Shown here piece after piece: positions 46,116-55,892 of a DNA stretch of 64,000 nucleotides. Made by a program: the position numbers and the translations under genes. The first letter of the stretch is position 1; each line of letters opens with the position of its first letter. Origin of the DNA: Chitinophaga niabensis. GTDB taxonomy: Bacteria > Bacteroidota > Bacteroidia > Chitinophagales > Chitinophagaceae. Below the pieces are notes generated by a model. The model ran no database searches. It worked only from the letters and a program-made list of their open reading frames with translations, and had not been told where the DNA came from. Where the stretch lies: positions 310,001 to 374,000 of the forward strand of contig JAFIGY010000009.1 of NCBI GenBank assembly GCA_017849435.1, in the 5' to 3' direction.

Positions 46116-47273
46116 ATGGCTACGTCGTACATACAGCAATCGTTTAACATTCAGTTCGAATACAAGGTCTTTTTTACGGAAAAGTTATTCGACCCTTCAA
46201 ATCCCTGTTTCGCAGACTTCCTCAGATCGCGGGCAGAGAAAGATATCCGCAAGAAATTATTATTCATTGTAGACGATGGTGTTACCAAACATCACGAATA
46301 TCTGCAGGAACAGATCTCCATATACTGCGAACAGCTGGAGCATTTTGAACTGGTAAGCGATATCGTGATCGTACCCGGCGGCGAAGCCGCCAAGAATGAT
46401 CTGCAGCTGTTCCATTGGCTCGTGAACGCCATCGATGAACATGCCATCGATCGTCATTCCTACGTGATCGGCATCGGCGGCGGTTCTGTACTGGATCTTG
46501 TAGGGTATGTGGCCGCGGTAAGCCATCGCGGGGTAAAACATATCCGCATCCCCACCACCGTTCTCTCACAGAACGACTCCGGAGTAGGTGTGAAGAACGG
46601 GATCAATTTCCATGGCAAGAAAAATTTCCTGGGCACTTTTGCGCCACCGTCAGCCGTGTTCAACGACGCGCATTTTTTACAAACGCTGGATGAACGCGAT
46701 TGGCGCTCAGGTATGATAGAAGCCGTGAAAGTAGCGCTGATCCGGGATGCCGGGTTCTTTGACTGGATGGAAGCACATGGGCAGCAACTTTCACAGGGAG
46801 AACCACAAAGTCTGCAATATCTGATCCGCCGTTGTGCGGAACTGCATATGGCGCATATCGGCGGAGCCGGCGACCCTTTCGAGAGCGGCTCTTCCCGTCC
46901 GCTCGACTTCGGCCACTGGAGCGCACACAAGCTGGAGCAACTGACGGACTTTGAACTGCGGCATGGCGAGGCTGTGTCTATCGGGATCGCGCTGGATAGC
47001 GTGTACTCCTGGCTTACAGGGCTCCTCGATGAGCCATCGCTCGAACGTATCATTCAACTCATCAAACAGCTGCGGCTGCCCTTATACCATCCATTGCTGG
47101 AAATAGAAGATGATCAGTCTCCCATCCTGGCCGGTCTCGAAGAGTTCCGGGAACACCTCGGAGGAAGGCTTACCATCTCCCTGCTCCGCGCCATCGGCCA
47201 GGGACAGGAAGTGCATTCCATAGACCCCGCCATCCTGCGCAAAGCCACAGGAATGCTGCGGGACAAATGGTAG
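46116..47273 (+). CDS. eboD: EboD, 3-dehydroquinate synthase-like sugar-phosphate cyclase
   Basis: A 385-residue member of the sugar phosphate cyclase superfamily, which includes dehydroquinate synthase and sedulose cyclases making valiolone and related carbasugars. Seen: the NAD-binding GIGGGSVLDLVGYVAA (about residues 118-133), IPTTVLSQNDSGVGVKNGINFHGKKNFLG (about 149-177), and metal histidines in LDFGHWSAHKLE (about 269-280) and LRHGEAVSIGIALD (about 286-299). It probably uses a sugar phosphate to form a cyclitol. The true product of EboD-type cyclases is, as far as I know, not settled. Confidence 0.92.
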   Translation: MATSYIQQSFNIQFEYKVFFTEKLFDPSNPCFADFLRSRAEKDIRKKLLFIVDDGVTKHHEYLQEQISIYCEQLEHFELVSDIVIVPGGEAAKNDLQLFHWLVNAIDEHAIDRHSYVIGIGGGSVLDLVGYVAAVSHRGVKHIRIPTTVLSQNDSGVGVKNGINFHGKKNFLGTFAPPSAVFNDAHFLQTLDERDWRSGMIEAVKVALIRDAGFFDWMEAHGQQLSQGEPQSLQYLIRRCAELHMAHIGGAGDPFESGSSRPLDFGHWSAHKLEQLTDFELRHGEAVSIGIALDSVYSWLTGLLDEPSLERIIQLIKQLRLPLYHPLLEIEDDQSPILAGLEEFREHLGGRLTISLLRAIGQGQEVHSIDPAILRKATGMLRDKW

Positions 47274-47321
47274 TGCCGCCGCCGTTACCCCGTTATACTG
47301 TCAGAATAATCCAAATTAACC

Positions 47322-48536
47322 ATGCATACTTCATACGGACAGCTCACGTATTGTACCAACATTCATGCAGGGGAAAGCTGGAAAGAACATTTTGCCCAGT
47401 TGCAGCAGCACATCCCCGCCGTTAAGGCCCAGGTAGGTGCCGGAGCGGCTTTTGGCATCGGTTTGCGGTTAAGCAACCTCGCCAGCCTGGAACTCTCCAA
47501 AGAAACGGCGCTGGAAGAATTTCGGCAGTGGCTGAAGGCAAACGATTGCTACGTGTTCACGATGAACGGCTTTCCTTATGGCGGCTTTCACGGAGAACGG
47601 GTGAAAGATCAGGTGCATGTGCCGGACTGGGCTACTGCGGAAAGAACAGCCTATACCATCCGCCTCTTCCGCATCCTTGCAGCACTGCTGCCTGAAGGCA
47701 TGGAAGGCGGCGTTTCCACTTCCCCTTTATCCTACAAGCATTGGCATCGTTGTGAAGAGGAACATAAATCCGTGATGGAAAGCGCCACGCTTAACATGTT
47801 ACTGGTAGTGGAACAGCTGATCCACATTCACCGGAATGGCGGGCCGCTCCTGCATCTGGATGTGGAGCCTGAGCCGGATGGCATGCTGGAGAATTCGAAG
47901 GAGTATATCGACTGGTATTTTCAACATCTGTTACCTGCGGGTGTGATCATGCTGGGCGATAAATTCGGGATAAGCGAAGAAGAAGCCATCCTTGCCATCA
48001 AACAGCATGTGCAGCTCTGTTACGATGTATGCCACTTTGCCGTGTCTTACGAAGATCCGCTGGTGGTGCTGGAGCGCTTGCATTATTTCGGATTGAAGGT
48101 AGGGAAAGTGCAGATCAGCGCGGCTTTGAAAGGGGTTTTTCCGAAAGAAGGATCGCGGGAGGCCGTCATCGCTGCGTTCCGTGAGTTCAATGAATCTACT
48201 TACCTCCACCAGGTGATCGCACGTACATCGGAGGATAAAAAAATACATTACCCGGATCTGCCGCCGGCGCTGGAGGACGCGCACAACCCGGATGTGGAGG
48301 AATGGCGAGCGCATTTTCATGTGCCTGTTTTTGTGCAGGACTTCGGGGTGCTGCGCTCCACAAGGGATGATATTGTGCGGGTGCTGGCACTGCAAACGTC
48401 TAAACCCTTTACCCGGCATCTCGAAATAGAAACGTATACCTGGGAGGTTTTGCCGCAGGGATTGAAGCAGGAGATCAGCGCTTCTATTGCAAGAGAAATA
48501 AAGTGGGTACTTCAACAGTTGGAATTATCCGTATAG
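47322..48536 (+). CDS. eboE: EboE, xylose-isomerase-like TIM-barrel protein
   Basis: A 404-residue protein with a sugar phosphate isomerase/epimerase-like barrel. The N-terminus is the ebo-specific TYCTNIHAGESWKEHFAQLQ (about residues 9-28). Metal-type acids appear in LLHLDVEPEPDGMLENSKEYIDWY (about 182-205), YDVCHFAVSYEDP (about 233-245) and KVQISAALKG. It follows eboD by 48 bp. It probably works on the cyclitol or sugar-like intermediate of the operon; the exact step is unknown. Confidence 0.88.
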   Translation: MHTSYGQLTYCTNIHAGESWKEHFAQLQQHIPAVKAQVGAGAAFGIGLRLSNLASLELSKETALEEFRQWLKANDCYVFTMNGFPYGGFHGERVKDQVHVPDWATAERTAYTIRLFRILAALLPEGMEGGVSTSPLSYKHWHRCEEEHKSVMESATLNMLLVVEQLIHIHRNGGPLLHLDVEPEPDGMLENSKEYIDWYFQHLLPAGVIMLGDKFGISEEEAILAIKQHVQLCYDVCHFAVSYEDPLVVLERLHYFGLKVGKVQISAALKGVFPKEGSREAVIAAFREFNESTYLHQVIARTSEDKKIHYPDLPPALEDAHNPDVEEWRAHFHVPVFVQDFGVLRSTRDDIVRVLALQTSKPFTRHLEIETYTWEVLPQGLKQEISASIAREIKWVLQQLELSV

Positions 48537-48581
48537 CGCGCTAGCTTTGAAGCGTTTTGTAATGGAGATCGATATCTATCT

Positions 48582-49949
<1,368 letters not shown>

Positions 49950-49985
49950 ATAAGTTCCCACACACATAATTATGAAGCGTTCACT

Positions 49986-50018
49986 AAAAAAAAAGACATC
50001 CCGAAGAGTCGGGATGTC
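49986..50018 (-). terminator. Intrinsic terminator for the two-domain DUF1080 gene
   Basis: Perfect 10-bp stem GACATCCCGA / TCGGGATGTC with a 4-nt loop. The T run of nine lies on the minus strand, so it terminates the gene at 50068-51429. It may also slow transcription leaving the ebo operon. Confidence 0.88.
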
Positions 50019-50067
50019 GGTTGAAAAACAGTGAACAATGAAATAGTCGCTGACTATCTCAAAATCT

Positions 50068-51429
50068 TTATTTCAAGGTTTTTATCTTGATGCTGCGGAA
50101 GCTTACGGCGTTTCCGTGGTCCTGCAGCAGAATGTGACCTTTCGGTGCGAGGCCGAAGTCTTCATACTTTTGGTATTTGCTTCTGGCCACGAGGGCTTTA
50201 AAGATATTATCGCCACGCACATAGCTCACCACTTTATGCCCGTTCAGCCAGTGTTCCACGCGGTTATCCGGGTACACTACCAGGCGGCCGTGGTTCCATT
50301 CCCCGATCTTTTTGTGGGAATTCCCGAACCGGTAAGCCGGGATCAGGTCATACAGGGAACCGAGTTTGCGGTTACCTGCCGCGCCCAGTTTAGCATCGGG
50401 ATGCTTGTCATCGTCCAGTATCTGGAATTCCAGTCCAATTGCAGAACCTGTGTTGTTTTCCTTTTCCGTAACAAAGTATTTCACGCCACTGTTGGCTCCT
50501 TCCGTCAACTTGAAATCAAACTCCAGGTCAAAGGCGGAAAATTCTTCATCCGTTACAATATCGCCGCCGTTGGTAGATTCTTTACCGTCAGCCGGTGCTA
50601 CGTTCAGCGTACCATCCATGATGGTCCAGCCTTTAGTAGGGAAGGCCGGTTTGTAAGCCCCGCGCCATCCTTTGGAGGTAGCGCCATCCCACAGCAGGCG
50701 TACGCCGTTCTTTTTTTCCTGGCCTGACAGGTTGTTCGGGATATTATTCACCACATAGATCGTATCATACGGTGAATACTGCGATGTAGAAGGATTTTCC
50801 AGGATGCGGATATTCTTCCAGCGGATCGATTTGCCCACATCTTCCTGCCGTTTACCGATGCCATGCACCTGCAGGGCAATGAAGCCGCTGGGCAGTTCTG
50901 CATCTATCACATGCGCCGCCGCTATACCGTTGATCCAGGTACGCAGCTCAGATCCGCGGCACTCGATGCGGTATTTGTTCCAGTCATGCGCTTTGTAGGC
51001 CTTTTGCGCTACAGGGTTCAGATCCAGCGGATAGAACCATCCCCGGCGGCCTTCTTCATAGATACCACCGCTCCAGCGGCGTTCAGACGGATCAATTTCC
51101 ATCTGGTATCCGAAAACGCGCCCGTTGTTGTATTCCTGTTTACTCTGGCTGCGGAACTGGATGCCGGAGTTAAAATCCTGGTCCAGCTTGAATTCCAGCT
51201 CCAGGATAAAATCCCCGTAATCCTTCTCCGTGGCCAGAAAAGAATTGGGTTCCGCCAGTACGGTGGTACCAATGATCTCTCCATTCTTCACGTCATACTT
51301 TGCTTTACCATTGAGCTGTTTCCAGCCTTTCAGATCTTTGCCGTTGAAAAGGTTCTGCCATTTGCCGCCCTGAGCGTAGGTAGCTGTCATCCATAGCAAT
51401 CCGCAACCAAGTAGGATATACTTCTTCAT
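50068..51429 (-). CDS. Exported protein with two DUF1080 domains
   Basis: A 453-residue exported protein: signal peptide (about residues 1-19, ending in ATYAQ), first DUF1080 domain (about 25-205, GKWQNLFNGKDLKGWKQLNGK), linker of about 30 residues, second DUF1080 domain (about 240-453, GVRLLWDGATSKGWRGAYKP). Each ends with a strand like IRWKNIRIL or VSFRSIKIKTL. The second domain resembles the single-domain protein at 37113 (KLGSLYDLIPAYRF and EWNHGRLVVY). Likely function is hydrolysis or binding of keto-glycosides. A LacI-type operator lies 173 bp upstream. Confidence 0.88.
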   Translation of the reverse strand: MKKYILLGCGLLWMTATYAQGGKWQNLFNGKDLKGWKQLNGKAKYDVKNGEIIGTTVLAEPNSFLATEKDYGDFILELEFKLDQDFNSGIQFRSQSKQEYNNGRVFGYQMEIDPSERRWSGGIYEEGRRGWFYPLDLNPVAQKAYKAHDWNKYRIECRGSELRTWINGIAAAHVIDAELPSGFIALQVHGIGKRQEDVGKSIRWKNIRILENPSTSQYSPYDTIYVVNNIPNNLSGQEKKNGVRLLWDGATSKGWRGAYKPAFPTKGWTIMDGTLNVAPADGKESTNGGDIVTDEEFSAFDLEFDFKLTEGANSGVKYFVTEKENNTGSAIGLEFQILDDDKHPDAKLGAAGNRKLGSLYDLIPAYRFGNSHKKIGEWNHGRLVVYPDNRVEHWLNGHKVVSYVRGDNIFKALVARSKYQKYEDFGLAPKGHILLQDHGNAVSFRSIKIKTLK

Positions 51430-51601
51430 GGAAGTTGTTTTGTATCAGTAAAGCCGCCGTTTGCAATACGGGCGCTTTGCATCTGCTGCTTTTCTTTTTT
51501 AAAATTGACCGATTTGCGCACGCTGCCCGCCGCGTCGCCCCGAGGTTTTGTCGCATAATGACCCTCAGACGGGAAACAAGATAGAGATAATCACCGAATT
51601 T

Positions 51602-51615
51602 TGCAATCGTTTGCA
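51602..51615. promoter_or_regulatory. LacI-family-type operator
   Basis: TGCAATCGTTTGCA has the central CG and inverted TGCAA/TTGCA arms of LacI-family operators (only the two bases beside CG break symmetry). A half-site-like GTTTGCAAT recurs at 51461. No lacI-type gene is in this window, so the regulator would be encoded elsewhere. Confidence 0.5.
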
Positions 51616-51855
51616 ATAATCTTCTTTTTCCGGTTTCCCTTCAAGGCGATGGCCGGGTGCTGCTGCAAGTGCTCTCATCCTTTCATGGCATAGTCCTGTC
51701 GTTGGTTGCACGATTTCCGCCTGCAAGATACTGGAATTCTGCTTTGGTGGGTATACCTTTCATCCCAAAATGAACATATTTAGGCAATTATACATATATG
51801 ATCAGGATCAGGAGAAATATCGGGAGCCGGATTTCCTATTTATATGGCCATTACT

Positions 51856-51863
51856 TACCTTTG
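51856..51863 (+). promoter_or_regulatory. Putative -7 element of the atpG promoter
   Basis: TACCTTTG matches TAnnTTTG exactly, 51 bp before the start codon. No TTTG at the proper distance upstream was seen. Confidence 0.5.
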
Positions 51864-51914
51864 CAGCCGAAAACAAAAGGGCGGTTGCCTTTTCATATAA
51901 ACCATTTATATAAT

Positions 51915-52802
51915 ATGTCTGGACAGCTTAAAGAAGTTCGTAACCGTATTAAATCCATCCAGTCTACCCAGCAGATCACCAAAGCCATGAAAATGGTGAG
52001 TGCTGCCAAGTTGCGCCGTGCGCAGGATGCCATTGTTCAAATGCGTCCTTATGCCGAGCAGCTCCAGGAAATGCTGCAGAACATCGTCAGCAACACTGAA
52101 GGCGACATCGATATGGCGCTGGCTGCCAACCGCCAGGTAGAGAAGGTACTGATCGTAGCGATCACATCCGATCGTGGATTGTGCGGGGCCTATAACTCCA
52201 ACATCATCAAGCTGGCTAAACAGACCATTCGTGAAAAATATGCTGCCCAGTTTGCCGCCGGTCATGTTGAAGTGTTGCCGATCGGTAAGAAAGCCTACGA
52301 GCATTTTTCAAAGAACGGCTACAAGGTGAACGACCAGTTCTGGCATCTGTTTGCCGGCCTGTCCTTTGACAACGTAAAAGCCGCTGCCGCCGTGGCACTG
52401 GAAGGCTTTATCAAAGGCGCGTACGATGCGGTGGATATTATATATAGTGAATTCAAAAATGCCGCTACCCAGCGTTTCAAAGTAGAGCAGTTCCTGCCCA
52501 TCGCAAAGGTGGAGCGTAAAGAAGGTGATAAAGCTCACAAAGCGGATTACATCTTTGAACCCGAAAAGGCTACCCTGATCGCGGAACTGATGCCCAAGAT
52601 ACTCAACACCCAGTTCTTCAAAGCTGTGCTGGATGCGCACGCTTCCGAACATGGCGCTCGTATGACGGCGATGGACAAGGCTTCCGAGAACGCCGGCGAA
52701 CTGCTTCGCAACCTGAAGATCGAATACAACCGTGCCCGCCAGGCGGCCATTACTACGGAGCTGACCGAGATCGTGAGTGGTGCGGCGGCTTTGATGGGTT
52801 GA
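51915..52802 (+). CDS. atpG: ATP synthase F1 subunit gamma
   Basis: The rotating central stalk of the F1F0 ATP synthase. The 295-residue protein has the family N-terminus MSGQLKEVRNRIKSIQSTQQITKAMKMVSAAKLR and the C-terminal helix signature MDKASENAGELLRNLKIEYNRARQAAITTELTEIVSGAAAL. An upstream in-frame extension to 51798 is rejected because it lies ahead of the -7 box. No other atp genes flank it, so it is separated here from atpA and atpD. An intrinsic terminator follows 46 bp after the stop. Confidence 0.96.
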   Translation: MSGQLKEVRNRIKSIQSTQQITKAMKMVSAAKLRRAQDAIVQMRPYAEQLQEMLQNIVSNTEGDIDMALAANRQVEKVLIVAITSDRGLCGAYNSNIIKLAKQTIREKYAAQFAAGHVEVLPIGKKAYEHFSKNGYKVNDQFWHLFAGLSFDNVKAAAAVALEGFIKGAYDAVDIIYSEFKNAATQRFKVEQFLPIAKVERKEGDKAHKADYIFEPEKATLIAELMPKILNTQFFKAVLDAHASEHGARMTAMDKASENAGELLRNLKIEYNRARQAAITTELTEIVSGAAALMG

Positions 52803-52848
52803 TCTTATACACAAATAATCAACAGCAGTTTTTTTATATTTCTGAAAG

Positions 52849-52887
52849 AATGTCAAAGGTCTTATTTTCGGCCTTTGACATTTTTGT
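52849..52887 (+). terminator. Intrinsic terminator after atpG
   Basis: Perfect 11-bp stem AATGTCAAAGG / CCTTTGACATT with a 12-nt loop and a T-rich tail. It argues against the in-frame ATG at 52850 as a scpB start. Confidence 0.8.
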
Positions 52888-52927
52888 TATAGCACCGGGG
52901 CCAACGGCTCCGGCCAAATTGAAAGCC

Positions 52928-53890
52928 ATGGAAATCTCCCAGCTTATCCCGCATGTAGAAGCACTGATCTTTGCTGCAGACCGCCCGCTCCCGGTAGCGG
53001 ATATCGTGGAGCTGCTTAACAATGCCCTGGCCTTCCTGGAAGACCGCGCTACGCAGGAACAGGTGCAAGCCGCCATTGAAGCCATACAGGAAAAATATAA
53101 TTCCGAATTCTATGCTTTCAGCGTACGGCAGAGCGGAGGTGGATACCAGTTTCTCACAAAGAAAGATTACTATCAGACTGTGGCGCAACTGAATGGGGAG
53201 AAATTCCTCAAACGCTTGTCCACCGCAGCGCTCGAAACACTTGCCATCATTGCCTACAAACAGCCGATCTCCAAGGGAGAGATCGAGCATATCAGGGGCG
53301 TGAGCACGGATTACTCCATCACCAAACTGCTGGAAAAAGAGCTCATTGTGATCTCCGGCCGTAGCGAAGAGCTGCCCGGAAAGCCTTTGCTGTATTCCAC
53401 TTCAAAGGCTTTTATGGATTACTTCGGGCTGAATTCCCCGGCGGATCTGCCGAAGCTGAAAGAGGTGTTTGAAGAGGACTTTGTGCCACCTACGCAACTG
53501 ACATTGACGGAAGTGGAGGATGAAGGGCATTTGGTGGTTTCGGAGAACGGAGAGTTGACGGAAACAACCACGATCATCATGGAAGATGAGGAATCGGAAG
53601 AACATGTTACCGGAGATGTTAATGAACAAGGGCCTGAAGCTGGGGTGGAAACGTTTGCGGACGTTAACGAAAAGGAGGAGGAACCGGAGGACGTGCATGG
53701 TCCGGATGATGAGGAAGATGAAGACGACGATGAAGATGATGATGAGGAAGATGACGATGAAGAAGAAGATGAAGATGATGATGATAACGAGGATGATGAC
53801 GAGGATGATGATGACGAAGACGATGATGAAGACTTTGATCAATACAGCGGAGATGAGGATGACGATGATGATGAGAAGCCTGAGAAATAA
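52928..53890 (+). CDS. scpB: Segregation and condensation protein ScpB with hyperacidic tail
   Basis: ScpB dimerises and binds ScpA at the SMC heads in chromosome condensation. The core (about residues 1-180) has two winged-helix units: SQLIPHVEALIFAADRPLP at the start and the family segment RLSTAALETLAIIAYKQPISKGEIEHIRGV (about 97-126). The remaining 140 residues are disordered and increasingly acidic; residues about 258-318 are almost all Asp and Glu. The family is usually 180-200 residues, so the tail is an addition. I chose the start MEISQLIPHV (52928) since the upstream frame passes through the atpG terminator. Confidence 0.93.
   Translation: MEISQLIPHVEALIFAADRPLPVADIVELLNNALAFLEDRATQEQVQAAIEAIQEKYNSEFYAFSVRQSGGGYQFLTKKDYYQTVAQLNGEKFLKRLSTAALETLAIIAYKQPISKGEIEHIRGVSTDYSITKLLEKELIVISGRSEELPGKPLLYSTSKAFMDYFGLNSPADLPKLKEVFEEDFVPPTQLTLTEVEDEGHLVVSENGELTETTTIIMEDEESEEHVTGDVNEQGPEAGVETFADVNEKEEEPEDVHGPDDEEDEDDDEDDDEEDDDEEEDEDDDDNEDDDEDDDDEDDDEDFDQYSGDEDDDDDEKPEK
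53700..53880 (+). repeat. GAT/GAA-rich low-complexity tract in scpB
   Basis: A purine-rich run of GATGAN-like triplets encoding the Asp/Glu tail of ScpB. Such triplet tracts tend to change length by slippage; the frame is kept throughout. Confidence 0.75.
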
Positions 53891-53896
53891 AATTGC

Positions 53897-53925
53897 AGCA
53901 CTGCCTCGCGGCGGTGCTTTTATTT
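53897..53925 (+). terminator. Intrinsic terminator after scpB
   Basis: AGCACTGCC / GGCGGTGCT stem (one G-T pair) with loop TCGC and a TTTATTTT tail, seven bases after the scpB stop. Confidence 0.8.
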
Positions 53926-54034
53926 TACACATCTCACAATTGTTAATGAATGTATTTATGAATGTTAATAAGTGTAAAAAATTGTATAAGCATTAATTTT
54001 TATTCTATTTTTCTGCCTTTAAATAGACATTTAA

Positions 54035-54859
54035 ATGCAGTTGAAATCAGTATCTGTCAACAACCTATCCCTCGCTTATTACGAACAGAACGAAGACGCA
54101 GATCACACCATTTTTTTTGTTCACGGCAATTCCGCTTCCGGGAAAGCGTGGGCCAAACAATTTCAGGGCAGTCATCTTTTACCTTACAGGTTAATTGCCT
54201 TCGATCTTCCTGCACACGGTCAATCTGATCCGCTTAATGGTTCTGCGTTTAACTACAGCTTTCCTGACCTTGGTAAAGTTTTGCATGATGCCGTGAAAGT
54301 GCTGAGCGGGAATAAACCATATATCCTCGCAGGCGTTTCTATCGGCACCAATATCGTAACGGAATCGGTGGCGCATGGCTTAACACCTGCCGGTGTAGTG
54401 CTGGTAGGGGCTTGCGTATTGGGCGGTGAATACACCGTGGAAAAAGTGACACATGACGATCCTTTGATCGGAATAGGTTTTTCAGATAAGATATCGGAGG
54501 ACGATCTGAAAGCATATTCGAAACTTGGATTTGATTCTGTGGATGGGGATGACTGGAAAGCTTTTGAAACAGATTTCCGTAAAGTGAAGGATGGCTTCAG
54601 AGGGAAAATGGCTACCAGCTTCATGTCGGGGGACTACAACGATGAAGTGAAACTATTGCGGGAACAGCCTGCGTTGTTGCTGGTGATCTTCGGGGAGAAT
54701 GAACGTGTTTGCCGGATCGATTACCTGGATGATGCGCGGTTGAATCTGTGGAAAGGACAAATATACAAGATCCCTGCGGCAGGGCATTTTGTGCAAACGG
54801 ACCAGCCCCTGGTCTTTAACAAGATGGTGGCCGCTTTCGCGGGAGACGTGTTTAAATGA
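54035..54859 (+). CDS. Alpha/beta-hydrolase fold protein
   Basis: A 274-residue serine hydrolase-like protein. The oxyanion segment FFVHGNSASGKAWAKQF lies at about residues 27-43, the nucleophile elbow is GVSIGTN with Ser102, a late acid is probably within LLVIFGENERVCRIDYLDD (about 211-229), and the catalytic His is in PAAGHFVQTDQP (about 247-258). It has no signal peptide. The substrate is not predictable. Its last 8 bases overlap the end of the convergent regulator gene. Confidence 0.85.
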   Translation: MQLKSVSVNNLSLAYYEQNEDADHTIFFVHGNSASGKAWAKQFQGSHLLPYRLIAFDLPAHGQSDPLNGSAFNYSFPDLGKVLHDAVKVLSGNKPYILAGVSIGTNIVTESVAHGLTPAGVVLVGACVLGGEYTVEKVTHDDPLIGIGFSDKISEDDLKAYSKLGFDSVDGDDWKAFETDFRKVKDGFRGKMATSFMSGDYNDEVKLLREQPALLLVIFGENERVCRIDYLDDARLNLWKGQIYKIPAAGHFVQTDQPLVFNKMVAAFAGDVFK

Positions 54860-55661
54860 CACGGTTCCTGATGGCATAGGAAACCAGCTCCATCGCATTA
54901 CGCGCGTTACATTTTTCCATCATATTGCGGCGGTGATTGATCACGGTGTATTCGCTGATGTATAATTTATCGGCGATCTCCTTGCTGGTCAACCCCTCTG
55001 CCATATGCAACAGCAATTCTTTCTGGCGCCTGCTGAAAAGCGCATCTTCTTTGTGGATATGATAGACCTTCTTCTCCACAGCTTCCCCGGAAGCCAGCAC
55101 GGCGCCTTCGGAAACTTTCTCCACTAATTGTATCACGATATCCCCATTCGTATAGTGATTCACGTTAGTGATCACGCCAAAGCTTAATAAAGGATTACCG
55201 GCCGCGTCTGACTTCACAAAACAGTTGCGTTGCAGGAGGTTTACATACTCGCCGGATTTTGCCTTGATCTGCATGTTATAACTGAAAACATAATTCGGAT
55301 GTTCCGCAGGCGGAATCTTTTTGAGCACTTCCAGCCGGTCCGGGAAAATATCCTCGTTGAAAAGGCGCAGGTGATCCTTCTGGTATTTTTGGAGTGTGAG
55401 GTCGAGGCCGCCCTGTTCCCAATATTTCGAATCATACCCCATCATCAGCTTCATGGATTTGGATATCATCAGGTATTTGCCGGATGTATAATCCAGCAGA
55501 TATATCCAGGGAACACTATGGCTGAAAGCATCGTGAATGGTTTCATTGAGTGCCATAATGCGCTCGAGGCCTGCGGTGGCCAATTGCTCGGGACCGAAGG
55601 CTTGTTCCTTCATGTAGTTGATATAACTCATCCAGGAAACAGCCGCTTTATTCCTGATCAT
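54852..55661 (-). CDS. PAS-domain LuxR-type transcriptional regulator
   Basis: A 269-residue one-component regulator. A PAS-like sensor domain (about residues 40-165) includes SVPWIYLLDYTSGKYLMIS and YVFSYNMQIKAKSGEYVNLL. A C-terminal LuxR helix-turn-helix (about 205-265) reads FSRRQKELLLHMAEGLTSKEIADKLYISEYTVINHRRNMMEK. It lacks a membrane anchor. It is divergent from the cluster of unrecognised exported proteins starting at 55893 and could control it; that link is inference. Its ligand or signal is unknown. Confidence 0.88.
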   Translation of the reverse strand: MIRNKAAVSWMSYINYMKEQAFGPEQLATAGLERIMALNETIHDAFSHSVPWIYLLDYTSGKYLMISKSMKLMMGYDSKYWEQGGLDLTLQKYQKDHLRLFNEDIFPDRLEVLKKIPPAEHPNYVFSYNMQIKAKSGEYVNLLQRNCFVKSDAAGNPLLSFGVITNVNHYTNGDIVIQLVEKVSEGAVLASGEAVEKKVYHIHKEDALFSRRQKELLLHMAEGLTSKEIADKLYISEYTVINHRRNMMEKCNARNAMELVSYAIRNRVI

Positions 55662-55730
55662 AGGTGATAATTTAGGAGATTGCCGATGGTATGAAAACCC
55701 GTTCTGAAAGTACTCATTCTTTTGTCATTC

Positions 55731-55738
55731 CAAAGTTA
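55731..55738 (-). promoter_or_regulatory. Putative -7 element of the PAS-LuxR gene
   Basis: On the minus strand TAACTTTG matches TAnnTTTG exactly, 70 bp ahead of the start codon. No proper -33 element was seen. Confidence 0.4.
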
Positions 55739-55892
55739 AAAAAGGCAAGAAGTTGCTATTGCCGGCCGGCCGGCAGCAGGATAATTTTGTAGAAACAAAA
55801 TGACCAGCTGACGGGCAGACGATACCATTGCCGTCAAGGTTGCCTTCTATTTATGTACTGGAAGCATAATGCTTTCCCCAAAGTTCGCTCAA

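Larger units (their letters stand above)
51430..51914. other. Divergent intergenic region between DUF1080 gene and atpG
   Basis: No gene is supported in these 485 bp. It contains a LacI-type operator (51602-51615), a related GTTTGCAAT at 51461-51469, and the atpG -7 box (51856-51863). Confidence 0.6.

Noticed and set aside
51798-51914. N-terminal extension of AtpG
   Set aside because: AtpG families begin at MSGQLKEVRNRIKS, and the -7 promoter box lies inside the extension.
52850-52927. Upstream ATG (MSKVLFSAFDIF) as the start of scpB
   Set aside because: It lies within the atpG terminator hairpin, and ScpB proteins begin near the later MEISQLIPHV.
53586-53996. A Met/Lys/Arg-rich frame over the scpB tail
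   Set aside because: It is the shifted reading of the GATGA-type tract, giving improbable composition.
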